Source: Silicimonas sp963779765
GTDB lineage: Bacteria; Pseudomonadota; Alphaproteobacteria; Rhodobacterales; Rhodobacteraceae
NCBI GenBank assembly: GCA_963779765.1
Contig: CAVZZP010000001.1
Span: 992,001 to 1,056,000, forward strand
Direction of reading: 5' to 3'
DNA length: 64,000 nucleotides
Under the pieces are notes generated by a model that did not search any database, was not told where the DNA came from, and saw only the letters and a list, made by a program, of their open reading frames with translations. Position numbers and translations under genes: made by a program. Of this stretch, positions 8,516 through 17,580 are shown in pieces. Numbering within the stretch: the first letter of the stretch is position 1; each line of letters begins with the position of its first letter.

Positions 8516-8781
8516 GGTGGTCGCTCCAGGTTCGCCGCCCCCGGCGTACAGGGGCAATGAACGGGCCATACCGGCGACCGCCGGGCAGCGACGCCATCGC
8601 TGCAAGCGATTGGAAATCTATGACACCGGTCCGGCATTCGTCAATCGGTTGCAGCGCTAAGCCGTTGCATCCGGGTCCCCTCCCGGCGGTAAGCGCCAAG
8701 GGGAGCTTTTCTTAGGCACTAATCCTGAATATAGTGACGGAAAGAGACGGGGCGCTCCGTTCCAGAAGAAAAGGCAGGGCA

Positions 8782-9591
8782 GTGGCTCATATCATCGTCG
8801 TCGGTAACGAAAAGGGCGGCGCGGGCAAGTCGACCGTCGCAATGCATATCGCCACGGCGCTCGTTCGCATGGGTCATGAAGTGGGAGTCCTCGACCTCGA
8901 CCTGAGGCAGCGAAGCTTTGGGCGATACATCGACAACCGCAATGATTTCATGGCGGCCGAAGGGCTCGACCTTCCCTGCCCCATCTACCGCGAGCTTCCG
9001 AATATCGCCAAGGAATCGCTCGGTCCGGGCGAGAACGTCTACGACCAGCGCCTGTCGGCGGCCGTGACTGGGCTCGAGCGGGAGGTCGAGTTCATCCTGA
9101 TCGACTGCCCCGGCTCGCACACCCGTCTCAGCCAGGTTGCGCACTCCCTTGCCGATACGCTTGTCACGCCCTTGAACGACAGCTTTGTGGACTTCGACCT
9201 ACTGGCGCACATAGATCCGCGGACGAACCGCGTGCTCGGGCCTTCCGTCTATGCCGAGATGGTGTGGAATGCGCGCCAGCTTCGGGCGCAGGCCGGGCTT
9301 GATCCGATCGATTGGGTTGTGGTGCGCAACAGGGTCGGTGCGCAGGCGATGCACAACAAGAAGAAAATGGAAGACGCCGTGAACGCGCTGGCCAGACGTG
9401 TCGGCTTCCGCGTTGCGTCCGGATTTTCCGAACGCGTGATATTCCGTGAGCTCTTTCCGCGCGGCTTGACCCTTCTCGACCTGCGCGACATCGGGGTTCA
9501 GAACCTGAACCTCTCGAACGTGGCCGCAAGGCAGGAACTGCGTGAACTGGTGAAAGAACTGCGCCTTCCGGGCGTGACCGTCGATTTCTAA
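8782..9591 (+). CDS. mipZ: division-plane positioning ATPase MipZ
   Basis: ParA-family ATPase that forms a gradient from the ParB-bound poles and restricts FtsZ assembly to midcell in alphaproteobacteria. The 269 residues begin VAHIIVVGNEKGGAGKST, with the deviant Walker A KGGAGKS; DLDLRQRSFGRY and LIDCPGSHTRLS are MipZ hallmarks. Start chosen at GTG 8782 with AAGGCAGGG just upstream; a GTG at 8734 would add 16 residues without homology. The 3' end overlaps the convergent next gene by 4 nt. Confidence 0.92.
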   Translation: MAHIIVVGNEKGGAGKSTVAMHIATALVRMGHEVGVLDLDLRQRSFGRYIDNRNDFMAAEGLDLPCPIYRELPNIAKESLGPGENVYDQRLSAAVTGLEREVEFILIDCPGSHTRLSQVAHSLADTLVTPLNDSFVDFDLLAHIDPRTNRVLGPSVYAEMVWNARQLRAQAGLDPIDWVVVRNRVGAQAMHNKKKMEDAVNALARRVGFRVASGFSERVIFRELFPRGLTLLDLRDIGVQNLNLSNVAARQELRELVKELRLPGVTVDF

Positions 9592-10574
9592 CCTAGGGTA
9601 ACGGCGCTTGGCCTTTGAGGTTCGGACGCCACGCCAGAGCGTCGGCTGTGGCCCTGACGGCGGTGTATGACGGCGGACATCGCCGCGACGGGTTTCACGT
9701 CGTCGTTCTCTGCCCTGTTGCGGCGCAGGATCGACGTTATGCCTCCCATCGACAGAAGGGCGACGCCGGCCATAAGCGTTCCAACGACCGCCAAAGCGTG
9801 CCTAACCTTGGTCAATCTGTCGTCCTGAAGAACGACGGCGCCGTTCATCGGGTCGGCTGAAAGTAGCAGGACATCTGGCATCAGGTGCAGACCGGCGCCG
9901 TCGAAGGCTGCCTCGACCGCACCGCGGAAGGCGCTGCCGGTCACTGTCTCTCCACGCACCGCAATTATGTTGCCCAGACTGTCGCCTCCGGAAACCAAGG
10001 GTTCGGCCAAGGCGTCGCCATCATGCTGGAACAGGACGGCAACCGGCACTGTCGCCAGTCGGGAGAGATCGGCGATGTAACGCGCGTGAGCCCCGGCATC
10101 GTCGCGCGCCATCGGGCGGCGCGGCAGCCTCGTTTCCTTCGACAAGAGGTGCTGAGCGAGCGGTAGCGTATCGGGCAGCACAGGGAAAACGGGATAGGCC
10201 GTGAGCCAGTTGGGTCTGTCTGTTGTCCCCGCGTTTACACGCGTTGCCTTGTCTCGACCAATGTCACCCACGACATGGACTTGGCCGATCATGTTGGAGT
10301 GGCGGTCCGCAATGAAATCCTGAACCATCACTTCCGTCGGATTTCCGACTTTCGAAGCGAGCATGTCCGCAGCGAACATCTGATCCTGATGATAGCCGAT
10401 GACAACCGACGTGCCAAAGCAGAAGACCGCGGCCGACATCCACACACGTGGTGACAGAAGCTGGGTCCTCCAAAGGGAGATCAATGTCCGTCCTCGTACA
10501 AGTGCATTCGTTACTCTTTGAACCTGAGGGTCCAAAGGGGCGGGAACGTGGCGATTGTCTGAAACATTGACCAT
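9588..10574 (-). CDS. uncharacterised membrane protein with periplasmic domain
   Basis: 328 residues, family not recognised. A basic N-terminus leads to a helix at about 45-62 (VWMSAAVFCFGTSVVIGY), then about 200 soluble residues, then a second helix at about 261-279 (ALAVVGTLMAGVALLSMGG), then a basic tail of about 45 residues. This predicts cytoplasmic ends and a large periplasmic domain. The tail overlaps mipZ tail-to-tail by 4 nt. No catalytic motif seen. Confidence 0.7.
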   Translation of the reverse strand: MVNVSDNRHVPAPLDPQVQRVTNALVRGRTLISLWRTQLLSPRVWMSAAVFCFGTSVVIGYHQDQMFAADMLASKVGNPTEVMVQDFIADRHSNMIGQVHVVGDIGRDKATRVNAGTTDRPNWLTAYPVFPVLPDTLPLAQHLLSKETRLPRRPMARDDAGAHARYIADLSRLATVPVAVLFQHDGDALAEPLVSGGDSLGNIIAVRGETVTGSAFRGAVEAAFDGAGLHLMPDVLLLSADPMNGAVVLQDDRLTKVRHALAVVGTLMAGVALLSMGGITSILRRNRAENDDVKPVAAMSAVIHRRQGHSRRSGVASEPQRPSAVTLG

Positions 10575-10681
10575 GGTACTGGAACAATGTGTTTATCCAC
10601 AGGGGAGTTCCTGTGCCGCCACCGATTTCTGCAAGGCGTGACGTGGCGAATTTTCGAGCAATGGAAAGCGGGGCTTGCAGC

Positions 10682-11701
10682 ATGAAGGTCGGGCTTGTCG
10701 GAACAGGCATGGTGGCAAGAACATATGCCGATGCCATCTCGACCTCGACGACTGTATCGCTGGGTCCCGTCTACTCGCGAAATGCCCTTAATAGAGACGC
10801 TTTTTTGGCGTCTTTCCCGCTTTTGCACGCGACGGCCGCGCGTGACGTCAAGCAGATCGCAAACGATCCCACCGTTGACTTTGCTATCGTCATCACGCCG
10901 CCAGATGCACGATCTGAAATCGTCCAGACGCTCGCGCGCGCCGGGAAACCGATCCTGATGGAAAAGCCCGTCGAGCGTACGCTCGAGAAAGCCACTCGCC
11001 TCGTCGAGCTTTGCGAAGACCTGGGCGTGCCGCTCGGGATCGTTCTCCAGCATCGCGCCAGACCGGTAGTCGCGGAACTGAATGCCCGGCGCGACCAGCT
11101 TGGACCTTTGGTTTCGGCCGAGGTGGATGTGCCGTGGTGGCGTCCACAGGAGTATTATGACCAGCCGGCGCGCGGCACCTACGCTCGTGACGGGGGCGGT
11201 GTTCTGATCACCCAGGCGATCCACACGATGGACCTTATGCTGAGCCTCACGGGACCAGTCCGCGACGTCATCGCAATGTGCGCCACCACTGGCGCTCACC
11301 GGATGGAGGCCGAGGATTTCGTCGTTGCAGGGCTGTCATTCGAGAACGGCGCTTTCGGCAAGCTGTTCGCCACGACCGCCAGCTTTCCGGGATCCGGTGA
11401 GACGATCACGCTGCACTGTCGCGACGGGTCCGCACGGCTCGAGGCAGGAATGTTGAGGCTCGATTATCGCGACGGAACGTCGGAAACCATAGGTCAGGCC
11501 GCAAGCAGCGGAGCGGGAGCCGATCCCATGGCCTTTACCAGCGACTGGCACCGCGCCATCATCGAGGATTTCGCCGAAGCGGTCAGGGACGGACGTCCGC
11601 CGCTTGTTCCCGGCCGAGCGGCGCTGGAGGTGCATCGCCTGATCGCCGCGATCGAGAAGGCAGGCCAAACCGGCAAGCGTGTCACTCTGGAAAGGGTCTG
11701 A
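10682..11701 (+). CDS. Gfo/Idh/MocA-family NAD(P)-dependent oxidoreductase
   Basis: 339 residues. The Rossmann fingerprint GLVGTGMVARTYADAI is at residues 4-19, and the family EKP motif appears as ILMEKPVERTLEKA. The substrate domain contains DGGGVLITQAIHTMDLM with the catalytic-type His. It probably oxidises a sugar, inositol or related polyol. Start at ATG 10682 is chosen because the Rossmann motif starts there; the upstream in-frame ATG at 10589 adds unrelated residues. It is monocistronic and convergent to mtlK, so the substrate cannot be named. Confidence 0.85.
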   Translation: MKVGLVGTGMVARTYADAISTSTTVSLGPVYSRNALNRDAFLASFPLLHATAARDVKQIANDPTVDFAIVITPPDARSEIVQTLARAGKPILMEKPVERTLEKATRLVELCEDLGVPLGIVLQHRARPVVAELNARRDQLGPLVSAEVDVPWWRPQEYYDQPARGTYARDGGGVLITQAIHTMDLMLSLTGPVRDVIAMCATTGAHRMEAEDFVVAGLSFENGAFGKLFATTASFPGSGETITLHCRDGSARLEAGMLRLDYRDGTSETIGQAASSGAGADPMAFTSDWHRAIIEDFAEAVRDGRPPLVPGRAALEVHRLIAAIEKAGQTGKRVTLERV

Positions 11702-11805
11702 TTCACGCCCTTCAAGCTCGGCGTTCTTGGCGTCGACGACGGCCGTACCTTAACATGAAGGCGCTGAGTTGACCCTGTGTCGCCCACCGGATGAGGTGCC
11801 GAGGG

Positions 11806-13269
11806 TCAGTTCACGTAGGTGTCAAGGGCAGCTTTCATGCCGTCGGCGTGGATCATGCGCAGCCACTTGGCGAAGGGTTCGGCAAATCGCGCGTCATCGC
11901 CGAGTTCGCCGTAGAACGGAAGTGCGAGCCAGGCCGCTGGGTTGTCCTTCGCCGCAGTCGCCGCCGCCTGAAGTTCGTTCCACATCGGGTCGTTCGGCTC
12001 CACCGCCGTTCCGTTCTCGCGGACGCCGGTGCAATAGCGGCACCACGCCGCCTCGACCAATGCCAGCCCCTCGACCGAGGTGCCGGCGGCGAGGGCCTCG
12101 TGGATGATCGGCAAGAGGAACCCGGGATGTCGGCTCGATCCGTCGAAGGCGACCCGCCGTGTGGTGTCCACGATCCGGGGGTTCGAGAAGCGGCGGTCTA
12201 TCAGGTCGATGTATTCGGCAGGGGTCTTTCCTGGTACGGCCTTCACGAAGGGTAGGATCTCGGTCACTTCGACCTTGTGGAAGTAGGCGTGGATCGAGGG
12301 ATGCTCCATCGTGTCGGAAATCGTCTCTAACCCTAGTACTTCCGCCGGTGCCACGATGATCTGGTGGCCGCCATTGAGGATCCGGATCTTCATCGTCTCG
12401 TAGTCGTGGACATGGTCCGAGAAGGTCGCTCCGGCCTTGTTCCAGTCGGGCCGGCCGGCACAGAAATCGTCCTCGATCACCCATTGGCGGAAGTTCTCGT
12501 GCGTCACCGGAACCTTGTCGTCGATGCCAAGGCCCTGTGCGAGCGCAAGCTCATTCGGTCCGGTCGCCGGCACGATGCAGTCCACCATCGAGTTCGGGAA
12601 GGTGCAGTTCGCCTCGATCCAATCCGCGAGGTTGGGGTCGCTCATCCCCGCAAGCGACAGGATCGTGCGCTTCAGGACTTCTCCATTGGCTTGGAGATTG
12701 TCGCAGCTTTGCCCAGTGAAGGGTCCATGACCTGCATCCCGCCGCCGCTTCAGCGCAGCGATCATCGCACCGAAGGCGGTGCGCGGACGGTCGGGGTTTG
12801 CCGCATCGTGGACGATGTCCGTATGCTGGGCGTCGAAACCCTTGGTGGCTGGGTCGATGAAGTAGCCGCCCTCGGTCACGGTCAGCGCAACGATCCGGAT
12901 TGCGGGGTCCGCCATCCTTGCGATCAGCGCTCCGTTGCCCTCTTCGATCGGGACGTAGTCGATCATCGAGCCCGTCACCTCGGCCGAGCTTCCCGCAGGG
13001 TCGAGTTCGATGAGCGTCGTCAGATAGTCCTGCGCCTTCATCTTCTCGCGCATCGCAGCATCGTACGGGCGCACACCGGCGCCGACGATGGCCCAGTCGT
13101 GGGCCAGTCCCTCTTGCATCAGCCGGTGCAGATACCAGGCTTGGTGAGCCCGATGGAAATTGCCAAGACCGATGTGGACGATGCCTGCCGTCAAGGCGCC
13201 GCGGTCATAGGTCGGGCGCAGAACGGCCTCGGGAAGCTGGTCGAGCGTCTTGTTGGACAGGGGTATCAT
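11806..13269 (-). CDS. mtlK: mannitol 2-dehydrogenase (polyol long-chain dehydrogenase)
   Basis: 487 residues. Oxidises D-mannitol to D-fructose with NAD. The N-terminal Rossmann start is AGIVHIGLGNFHRAHQAWY, and the polyol-dehydrogenase signature KIRILNGGHQ at about 297-306 supplies the catalytic Lys, Asn and His. Last gene of the smo operon, 72 nt after smoK. The Rhodobacter sphaeroides operon has smoS (sorbitol dehydrogenase) between smoK and mtlK and a kinase after mtlK; neither is present here. Fructuronate reductase is the alternative within the family. Confidence 0.9.
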   Translation of the reverse strand: MIPLSNKTLDQLPEAVLRPTYDRGALTAGIVHIGLGNFHRAHQAWYLHRLMQEGLAHDWAIVGAGVRPYDAAMREKMKAQDYLTTLIELDPAGSSAEVTGSMIDYVPIEEGNGALIARMADPAIRIVALTVTEGGYFIDPATKGFDAQHTDIVHDAANPDRPRTAFGAMIAALKRRRDAGHGPFTGQSCDNLQANGEVLKRTILSLAGMSDPNLADWIEANCTFPNSMVDCIVPATGPNELALAQGLGIDDKVPVTHENFRQWVIEDDFCAGRPDWNKAGATFSDHVHDYETMKIRILNGGHQIIVAPAEVLGLETISDTMEHPSIHAYFHKVEVTEILPFVKAVPGKTPAEYIDLIDRRFSNPRIVDTTRRVAFDGSSRHPGFLLPIIHEALAAGTSVEGLALVEAAWCRYCTGVRENGTAVEPNDPMWNELQAAATAAKDNPAAWLALPFYGELGDDARFAEPFAKWLRMIHADGMKAALDTYVN

Positions 13270-13341
13270 TCGTCTATCACTCGTTTTATTGGGCGCTGCC
13301 TCTGGCGGCGGCGTCACGCGGGCATCGGCAGTGCGGCTCTA

Positions 13342-14343
13342 TCAGATCCGCAGGCCTGCCTTGTCGAAGCGATGCATCCGGCTTTCGTCCGGCGTCAACC
13401 AGATCGTGTCACCGTGGTGCATGTCCACCTCTCCTCCGGCCCGCACCGTGATCGGCTCGTCGCGCCCCTCCATGTGGACGTGGAAGAACGTGTCCGACCC
13501 CAGGTGCTCCGACACGCCGACGCGGCCCTTCCACAGACCGTCGGTCGGCGAGGGTGTGATGTGTTCAGGCCGGATGCCTACAGTATGAGCACCGCGTTTC
13601 TGGGCCTCGGCGCCTTCGAGAAGGTTCATCTTTGGGCTGCCGATGAACCCGGCCACGAACTTGTTGCGCGGCGTGTGATACAGGGTCAGCGGGCTGCCCA
13701 CCTGTTCGATCACGCCGGCCTGAAGCACGACGATCTTGTCCGCCATCGTCATCGCCTCGACCTGGTCGTGGGTGACATAGACCATCGTGGTGGCGAGCCG
13801 TTTGTGAAGTTCGCTGATCTCTAGCCGCATCCCCACACGCAAGGCCGCGTCGAGGTTCGACAAGGGCTCGTCGAAGAGGAACGCCGCCGGTTCGCGCACG
13901 ATGGCGCGACCGATCGCGACCCTCTGCCGTTGACCGCCAGAAAGTTGTCCGGGACGCCGCTCGATGTAGGGTGTCAGGTTCAGGACAGACGCCGCGCTTT
14001 CGACGCGTCGGTCGATTTCGGCCTGGTCCATCTTCGCCATCTTCAGCGGAAAGGCGATGTTCTTCCGGACGCTCATGTGCGGGTAAAGGGCGTAGGACTG
14101 AAACACCATCGCAAGGCCGCGCTTGGCGGGAGCCACGTTTGTCGCATCCTGCCCATCGATCCGGATCTGGCCCGAGGACACGTCCTCGAGCCCCGCGATA
14201 AGGCGCAGAAGTGTGGACTTGCCGCAGCCGGAAGGGCCGACGAAGACCACGAACTCTCCATCCTCGATCTCGAGGTCCAGCGGCGGGATGACGGTGACCT
14301 CGCCGAACGTCTTCTTCACCTTGTCGAGTACGATGCGTCCCAT
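13342..14343 (-). CDS. smoK: polyol ABC transporter ATPase
   Basis: 333-residue MalK/UgpC-like ATPase. Walker A GPSGCGKST, signature LSGGQRQRVAIGRAI, Walker B FLFDEPLSNLD, switch His VYVTHDQVEA, then a C-terminal TOBE/MalK-like regulatory domain from about 235. It lies 10 nt after smoG in the operon, so it is the dedicated ATPase of the sorbitol/mannitol importer. Confidence 0.92.
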   Translation of the reverse strand: MGRIVLDKVKKTFGEVTVIPPLDLEIEDGEFVVFVGPSGCGKSTLLRLIAGLEDVSSGQIRIDGQDATNVAPAKRGLAMVFQSYALYPHMSVRKNIAFPLKMAKMDQAEIDRRVESAASVLNLTPYIERRPGQLSGGQRQRVAIGRAIVREPAAFLFDEPLSNLDAALRVGMRLEISELHKRLATTMVYVTHDQVEAMTMADKIVVLQAGVIEQVGSPLTLYHTPRNKFVAGFIGSPKMNLLEGAEAQKRGAHTVGIRPEHITPSPTDGLWKGRVGVSEHLGSDTFFHVHMEGRDEPITVRAGGEVDMHHGDTIWLTPDESRMHRFDKAGLRI

Positions 14344-14353
14344 GTCGTTTCCC

Positions 14354-15184
14354 TCACTTCACCGCGCCGAACGTCAGTCCGCGGACGAGTTGTTTCTGGC
14401 TGAACCAGCCAAGGATCAGGATCGGCGCAATGGCCATGGTCGAGGCCGCCGATAGCTTTGCGTAGAACAGGCCCTCGGGGCTGGAGTAGCTGGCGATGAA
14501 GGCGGTCAAGGGAGCGGCCTTCGCGGCGGTCAGGTTAAGGGTCCAGAATGCCTCGTTCCACGCCAGGATGAAGTTCAGCAGCATGGTCGATGCGATGCCG
14601 GGGATCGCCATCGGGGTCAGGACGTACAGGATCTCGGCCCTGAGCGTGGCTCCGTCCATACGGGCCGCTTCGAGGATCTCGCCCGGGATCTCCTTGAAGT
14701 AGGTATAGAGCATCCAGACGATGATCGGCAGGTTGATGAGCATCAGCACCACGACGAGGGCGGCGCGGCTATCCAGAACGCCCAACTCGATGCAGATCAG
14801 GTAGATCGGGTAAAGCACCCCCACCGCCGGAAGCATCTTCGTCGACAGCATCCACATCAGGATGTCTTTCGTCCGTTTCGAGGGAACGAACGCCATCGAC
14901 CAGGCCGCGGGTATCGCGATCAATACGCCAAGAATGGTCGAGCCGCCGGCGATGATGACCGAGTTCCAGAGAAAGCGCATGTAGTTCGAGCGCTCCTGCA
15001 CCACGGCGTAGTTCTCGAGCGTCCAGTCGAAGAACAGGAATACGGGTGGACTGCTGATCGCCTGCGCCTCGGTCTTGAAGCTGGTCAGGATGGTCCAGAG
15101 GATCGGAAAGAAGATCAAAAAGCCGATCGCCCAGGCGATGACGGTATTGATGGCCTTGCGCTGCGGTGTGACGTTTCGTGCCAT
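14354..15184 (-). CDS. smoG: polyol ABC transporter permease, MalG type
   Basis: 276-residue inner-membrane permease with six predicted helices (first AINTVIAWAIGFLIFFPIL). EAA loop EAARMDGATLRAEILYVLTP. Ends in the short tail RGLTFGAVK common to polyol MalG-type permeases. It is separated from smoF by 10 nt. Confidence 0.92.
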   Translation of the reverse strand: MARNVTPQRKAINTVIAWAIGFLIFFPILWTILTSFKTEAQAISSPPVFLFFDWTLENYAVVQERSNYMRFLWNSVIIAGGSTILGVLIAIPAAWSMAFVPSKRTKDILMWMLSTKMLPAVGVLYPIYLICIELGVLDSRAALVVVLMLINLPIIVWMLYTYFKEIPGEILEAARMDGATLRAEILYVLTPMAIPGIASTMLLNFILAWNEAFWTLNLTAAKAAPLTAFIASYSSPEGLFYAKLSAASTMAIAPILILGWFSQKQLVRGLTFGAVK

Positions 15185-15194
15185 GCTCTGTCTC

Positions 15195-16061
15195 CTACGC
15201 GTCCAGGTTCTTGCCGACGATGCGCATCAGGAAGATGGCGACGATGTTGGCCAGGATGACGGCGTAAATGCCGCCAGCGCTGCCCAGTCCGACGTTCTGG
15301 CTTTCCAGCACGCGCTGGTAGATCAGGTAGGTCAGCGTGCGAGTGCCGAACGAGCCCTGCGTCGTGACGAAGATCTCGGCGAAGATCGACAGCAGGAAAA
15401 TGGTCTGGATCAGCACCACGACCGTCAGCGCGCGGCTGAGGTGCGGAAGGATGATGTAGGCGAAGCGCTTCAGCGGAGGCGCGCCGTCCATCTCGGCCGC
15501 TTCGAGCTGCTCGCTGTCCAGCGACTGGATCGCCGTCAAAAGGATCAGCGTCGCGAAAGGCAGCCACTGCCAAGCCACGATGATGATGATCGAGAACAGC
15601 GACCACTGGCTCAGCCACTCGACGGGCTGCGCTCCGAAGAATTTCCAGATGTGGGCGAAGAGACCGTTCACGGGGTCCATGAACATGTTCTTCCACACCA
15701 GCGCCGTCACCGTGGGCATAACGAAGAAGGGTGCGATGACGAGGATCCGGACGATCCCCTGACCCCACATCGGCTGGTCGAGCAGAAGCGCCAGAAGGAC
15801 GCCGAAGATCGTGGTAATCAGAAGGACGCCGCCGACCAGAACCAGCGTCGTCTGGACGCTCGGCCAGAACGCCGACGAGGTGACGAAGCGGATGTAGTTC
15901 TCGAAGCCCACGAACCCCATGTCGCCGCCTCGCAACGGCAGGTACTCGCGGAAAGAAAACCACAGGGTCATGACGAGTGGGACCAGCATCCAGCCTAGAA
16001 GCAGGATCACGGCGGGTGCCATCATCAGACGGGCGGCGGATCGGGAATGTTGGGTCGCCAT
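15195..16061 (-). CDS. smoF: polyol ABC transporter permease, MalF type
   Basis: 288-residue permease. EAA loop EAAEMDGAPPLKRFAYIILP; six helices, the first at LMMAPAVILLLGWMLVPLV. Start at ATG 16061 (MATQHSRSAARL) is chosen; upstream in-frame sequence overlaps the intercistronic hairpin region and lacks homology. Second gene of the smo operon. Confidence 0.91.
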   Translation of the reverse strand: MATQHSRSAARLMMAPAVILLLGWMLVPLVMTLWFSFREYLPLRGGDMGFVGFENYIRFVTSSAFWPSVQTTLVLVGGVLLITTIFGVLLALLLDQPMWGQGIVRILVIAPFFVMPTVTALVWKNMFMDPVNGLFAHIWKFFGAQPVEWLSQWSLFSIIIIVAWQWLPFATLILLTAIQSLDSEQLEAAEMDGAPPLKRFAYIILPHLSRALTVVVLIQTIFLLSIFAEIFVTTQGSFGTRTLTYLIYQRVLESQNVGLGSAGGIYAVILANIVAIFLMRIVGKNLDA

Positions 16062-16130
16062 GACAAATCCTCTCGGGCCGTGGGCTGCACCCACAGGGAA
16101 AGATCATCACTCGTGCCGGGTACGGTAGGT

Positions 16131-16158
16131 CCGGAGGCAGCCCGAAGGCCGCCCCCGG
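16131..16158 (-). terminator. intercistronic UUCG hairpin after smoE
   Basis: On the minus strand a 12-bp stem (two G-U pairs) closes a UUCG loop: CCGGGGGCGGCC-TTCG-GGCTGCCTCCGG. It starts 15 nt after the smoE stop and lacks a U-run. The likely role is smoE mRNA stabilisation or partial termination before smoF. Confidence 0.7.
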
Positions 16159-16172
16159 CAGGGAGGAGTCCG

Positions 16173-17481
16173 TCAGTAGCCTGCGGCTTCCATTTCTTCG
16201 GTCGTCAGGGCTTGCGCCTTCTCGAGCGCCTCCTCGACGGTCTGCTGGCCCGCCAGCGCGGCCGAGAACTCTTGGCCCACCGTGGTGGCGATGCCGGCGA
16301 ACTCGGGGATCGCGACGAACTGGACACCCGTGTAGGGAACGGGATCGACGGCCGGATTGGTCGGGTCGGCCGAGTTGATCGAGTTCGAGCGTCATCTTGG
16401 CGAACGGCACCTGGGCGTATTCCGCATTCTCGTAGAGCGAGGTGCGGGTGCCCGGCGGGACGTTGGCCCAGCCTTCATTCTCGGCGACGAGGGCGGTGTA
16501 TTCCTTCGACGTCGCCCAGGCGACGAACTTCTTCGCGGCATCGGTGGCGTCCGATCCGGCCGGGATGGCCAGCGACCAGGCCCACAACCAGTTGCCTCGC
16601 TTGCCGAGCCCGTTATCGGGCGCGAGAGCGAAGCCAACCTGGTCGGCGACCGTCGAGTCGTTCGGATTAGTGACGAACGAGGCGGCAACCGTCGCGTCGA
16701 TCCACATGCCGCACTTGCCCTGCTGGAACAGCGAGAGGTTCTCGTTGAAGCCATTGGTCGAAGCGCCCGGAGGACCGTAGTTGGTCATCAGGTCCATGTA
16801 GAAATTCAGCGTGTTGGCCCAGGCCTCGGAGTCGAACTGAGCCGTCCACTCCTCGTCGAACCACTTTGCGCCGAACGAGTTGCCCATTGCCGTCAGGAAG
16901 GCCATGTTCTCGCCCCAGCCGGCCTTGCCGCGCAGGCAGATGCCATAGACTTCGGCATCCTTGTCGGTCATCGCCGCGGCGGCTTCCTTGATGAAGTCCC
17001 ACGTCGGCGCCTCGGGCATTTCCAGCCCAGCTTTTTCCATCAGGTCTTTGCGATACATCACCATGGACGACTCGCCGTAGAACGGCGCGGCATAAAGCTC
17101 GCCGTCAATGGTCAGGCCGTTGCGGATGGCGGGCAGAAGGTCGTCGGCGTCCCACTCGGCGGGAAGGTCGTTCAGCGATACGAGCCAGCCCTGCTTGCCC
17201 CAGATCGGCACTTCATACGTGCCGATGGTCAGCACGTCGAACTGGCCGCCTTTGCTCGCGATGTCCTGCGTCACACGCTGGCGCAGCACGTTCTCTTCCA
17301 GAGTAACCCACTCCAGTGTGATGTCGGGGTTCTGGGCCGTGAAGTCCTCGGTCAGACCCTGCATCCGGATCATGTCGCCGTTGTTGACGGTTGCGATCGT
17401 GACGGTGGTCTGGGCGTTCGCCGCGGCGGCAAGCGCACAAACGGCAGCCGCACCCATGAGGGTGCGAATCTTGAAAGTCAT
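16173..17481 (-). CDS. smoE: polyol-binding periplasmic protein (frame broken by one extra base)
   Basis: Extracellular solute-binding protein of the sorbitol/mannitol importer, with signal peptide MTFKIRTLMGAAAVCALAAA. Start 17481 has GGGAGGAA upstream. The frame is intact to PFAKMTLE, then breaks at plus-strand GAGTTCGAG (16381-16389). With one base fewer it continues SINSADPTNPAVDPVPYTG and ends EEMEAAGY at 16173, giving 435 residues, normal for SmoE. As written, translation would run into smoF sequence in the wrong frame. Almost certainly a functional gene with a sequence error. Confidence 0.88.
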
Positions 17482-17501
17482 GGATGTTCCTCCCAGTTCA
17501 A

Positions 17502-17540
17502 GAGCATAAGCATATGCTCATGTAGTGAACATATGCTCAT
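17502..17540 (-). promoter_or_regulatory. repeated operator upstream of smoE
   Basis: CATATGCTCAT occurs twice (17511-17521 and 17530-17540), 19 bp apart. The first copy is part of an inverted repeat GAGCATA-N4-TATGCTC (17502-17519). The block lies 20-60 bp upstream of the smoE start, between smoE and the SorC-family regulator gene, so it is the likely operator of that regulator. AT-rich bases here contrast with the GC-rich surroundings. Confidence 0.6.
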
Positions 17541-17580
17541 CTATCGTCATGATTCTGTCAAGTGGTTCCATCAGGCGCGC

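Noticed and set aside
10593..10601. Perfect DnaA box TTATCCACA
   Set aside because: A single 9-mer with no companion boxes, AT-rich unwinding region or origin-flanking genes; not evidence of an origin.
12364..13824. 486-codon open frame antisense to mtlK/smoK
   Set aside because: Lies opposite well-defined enzymes; no family sequence.
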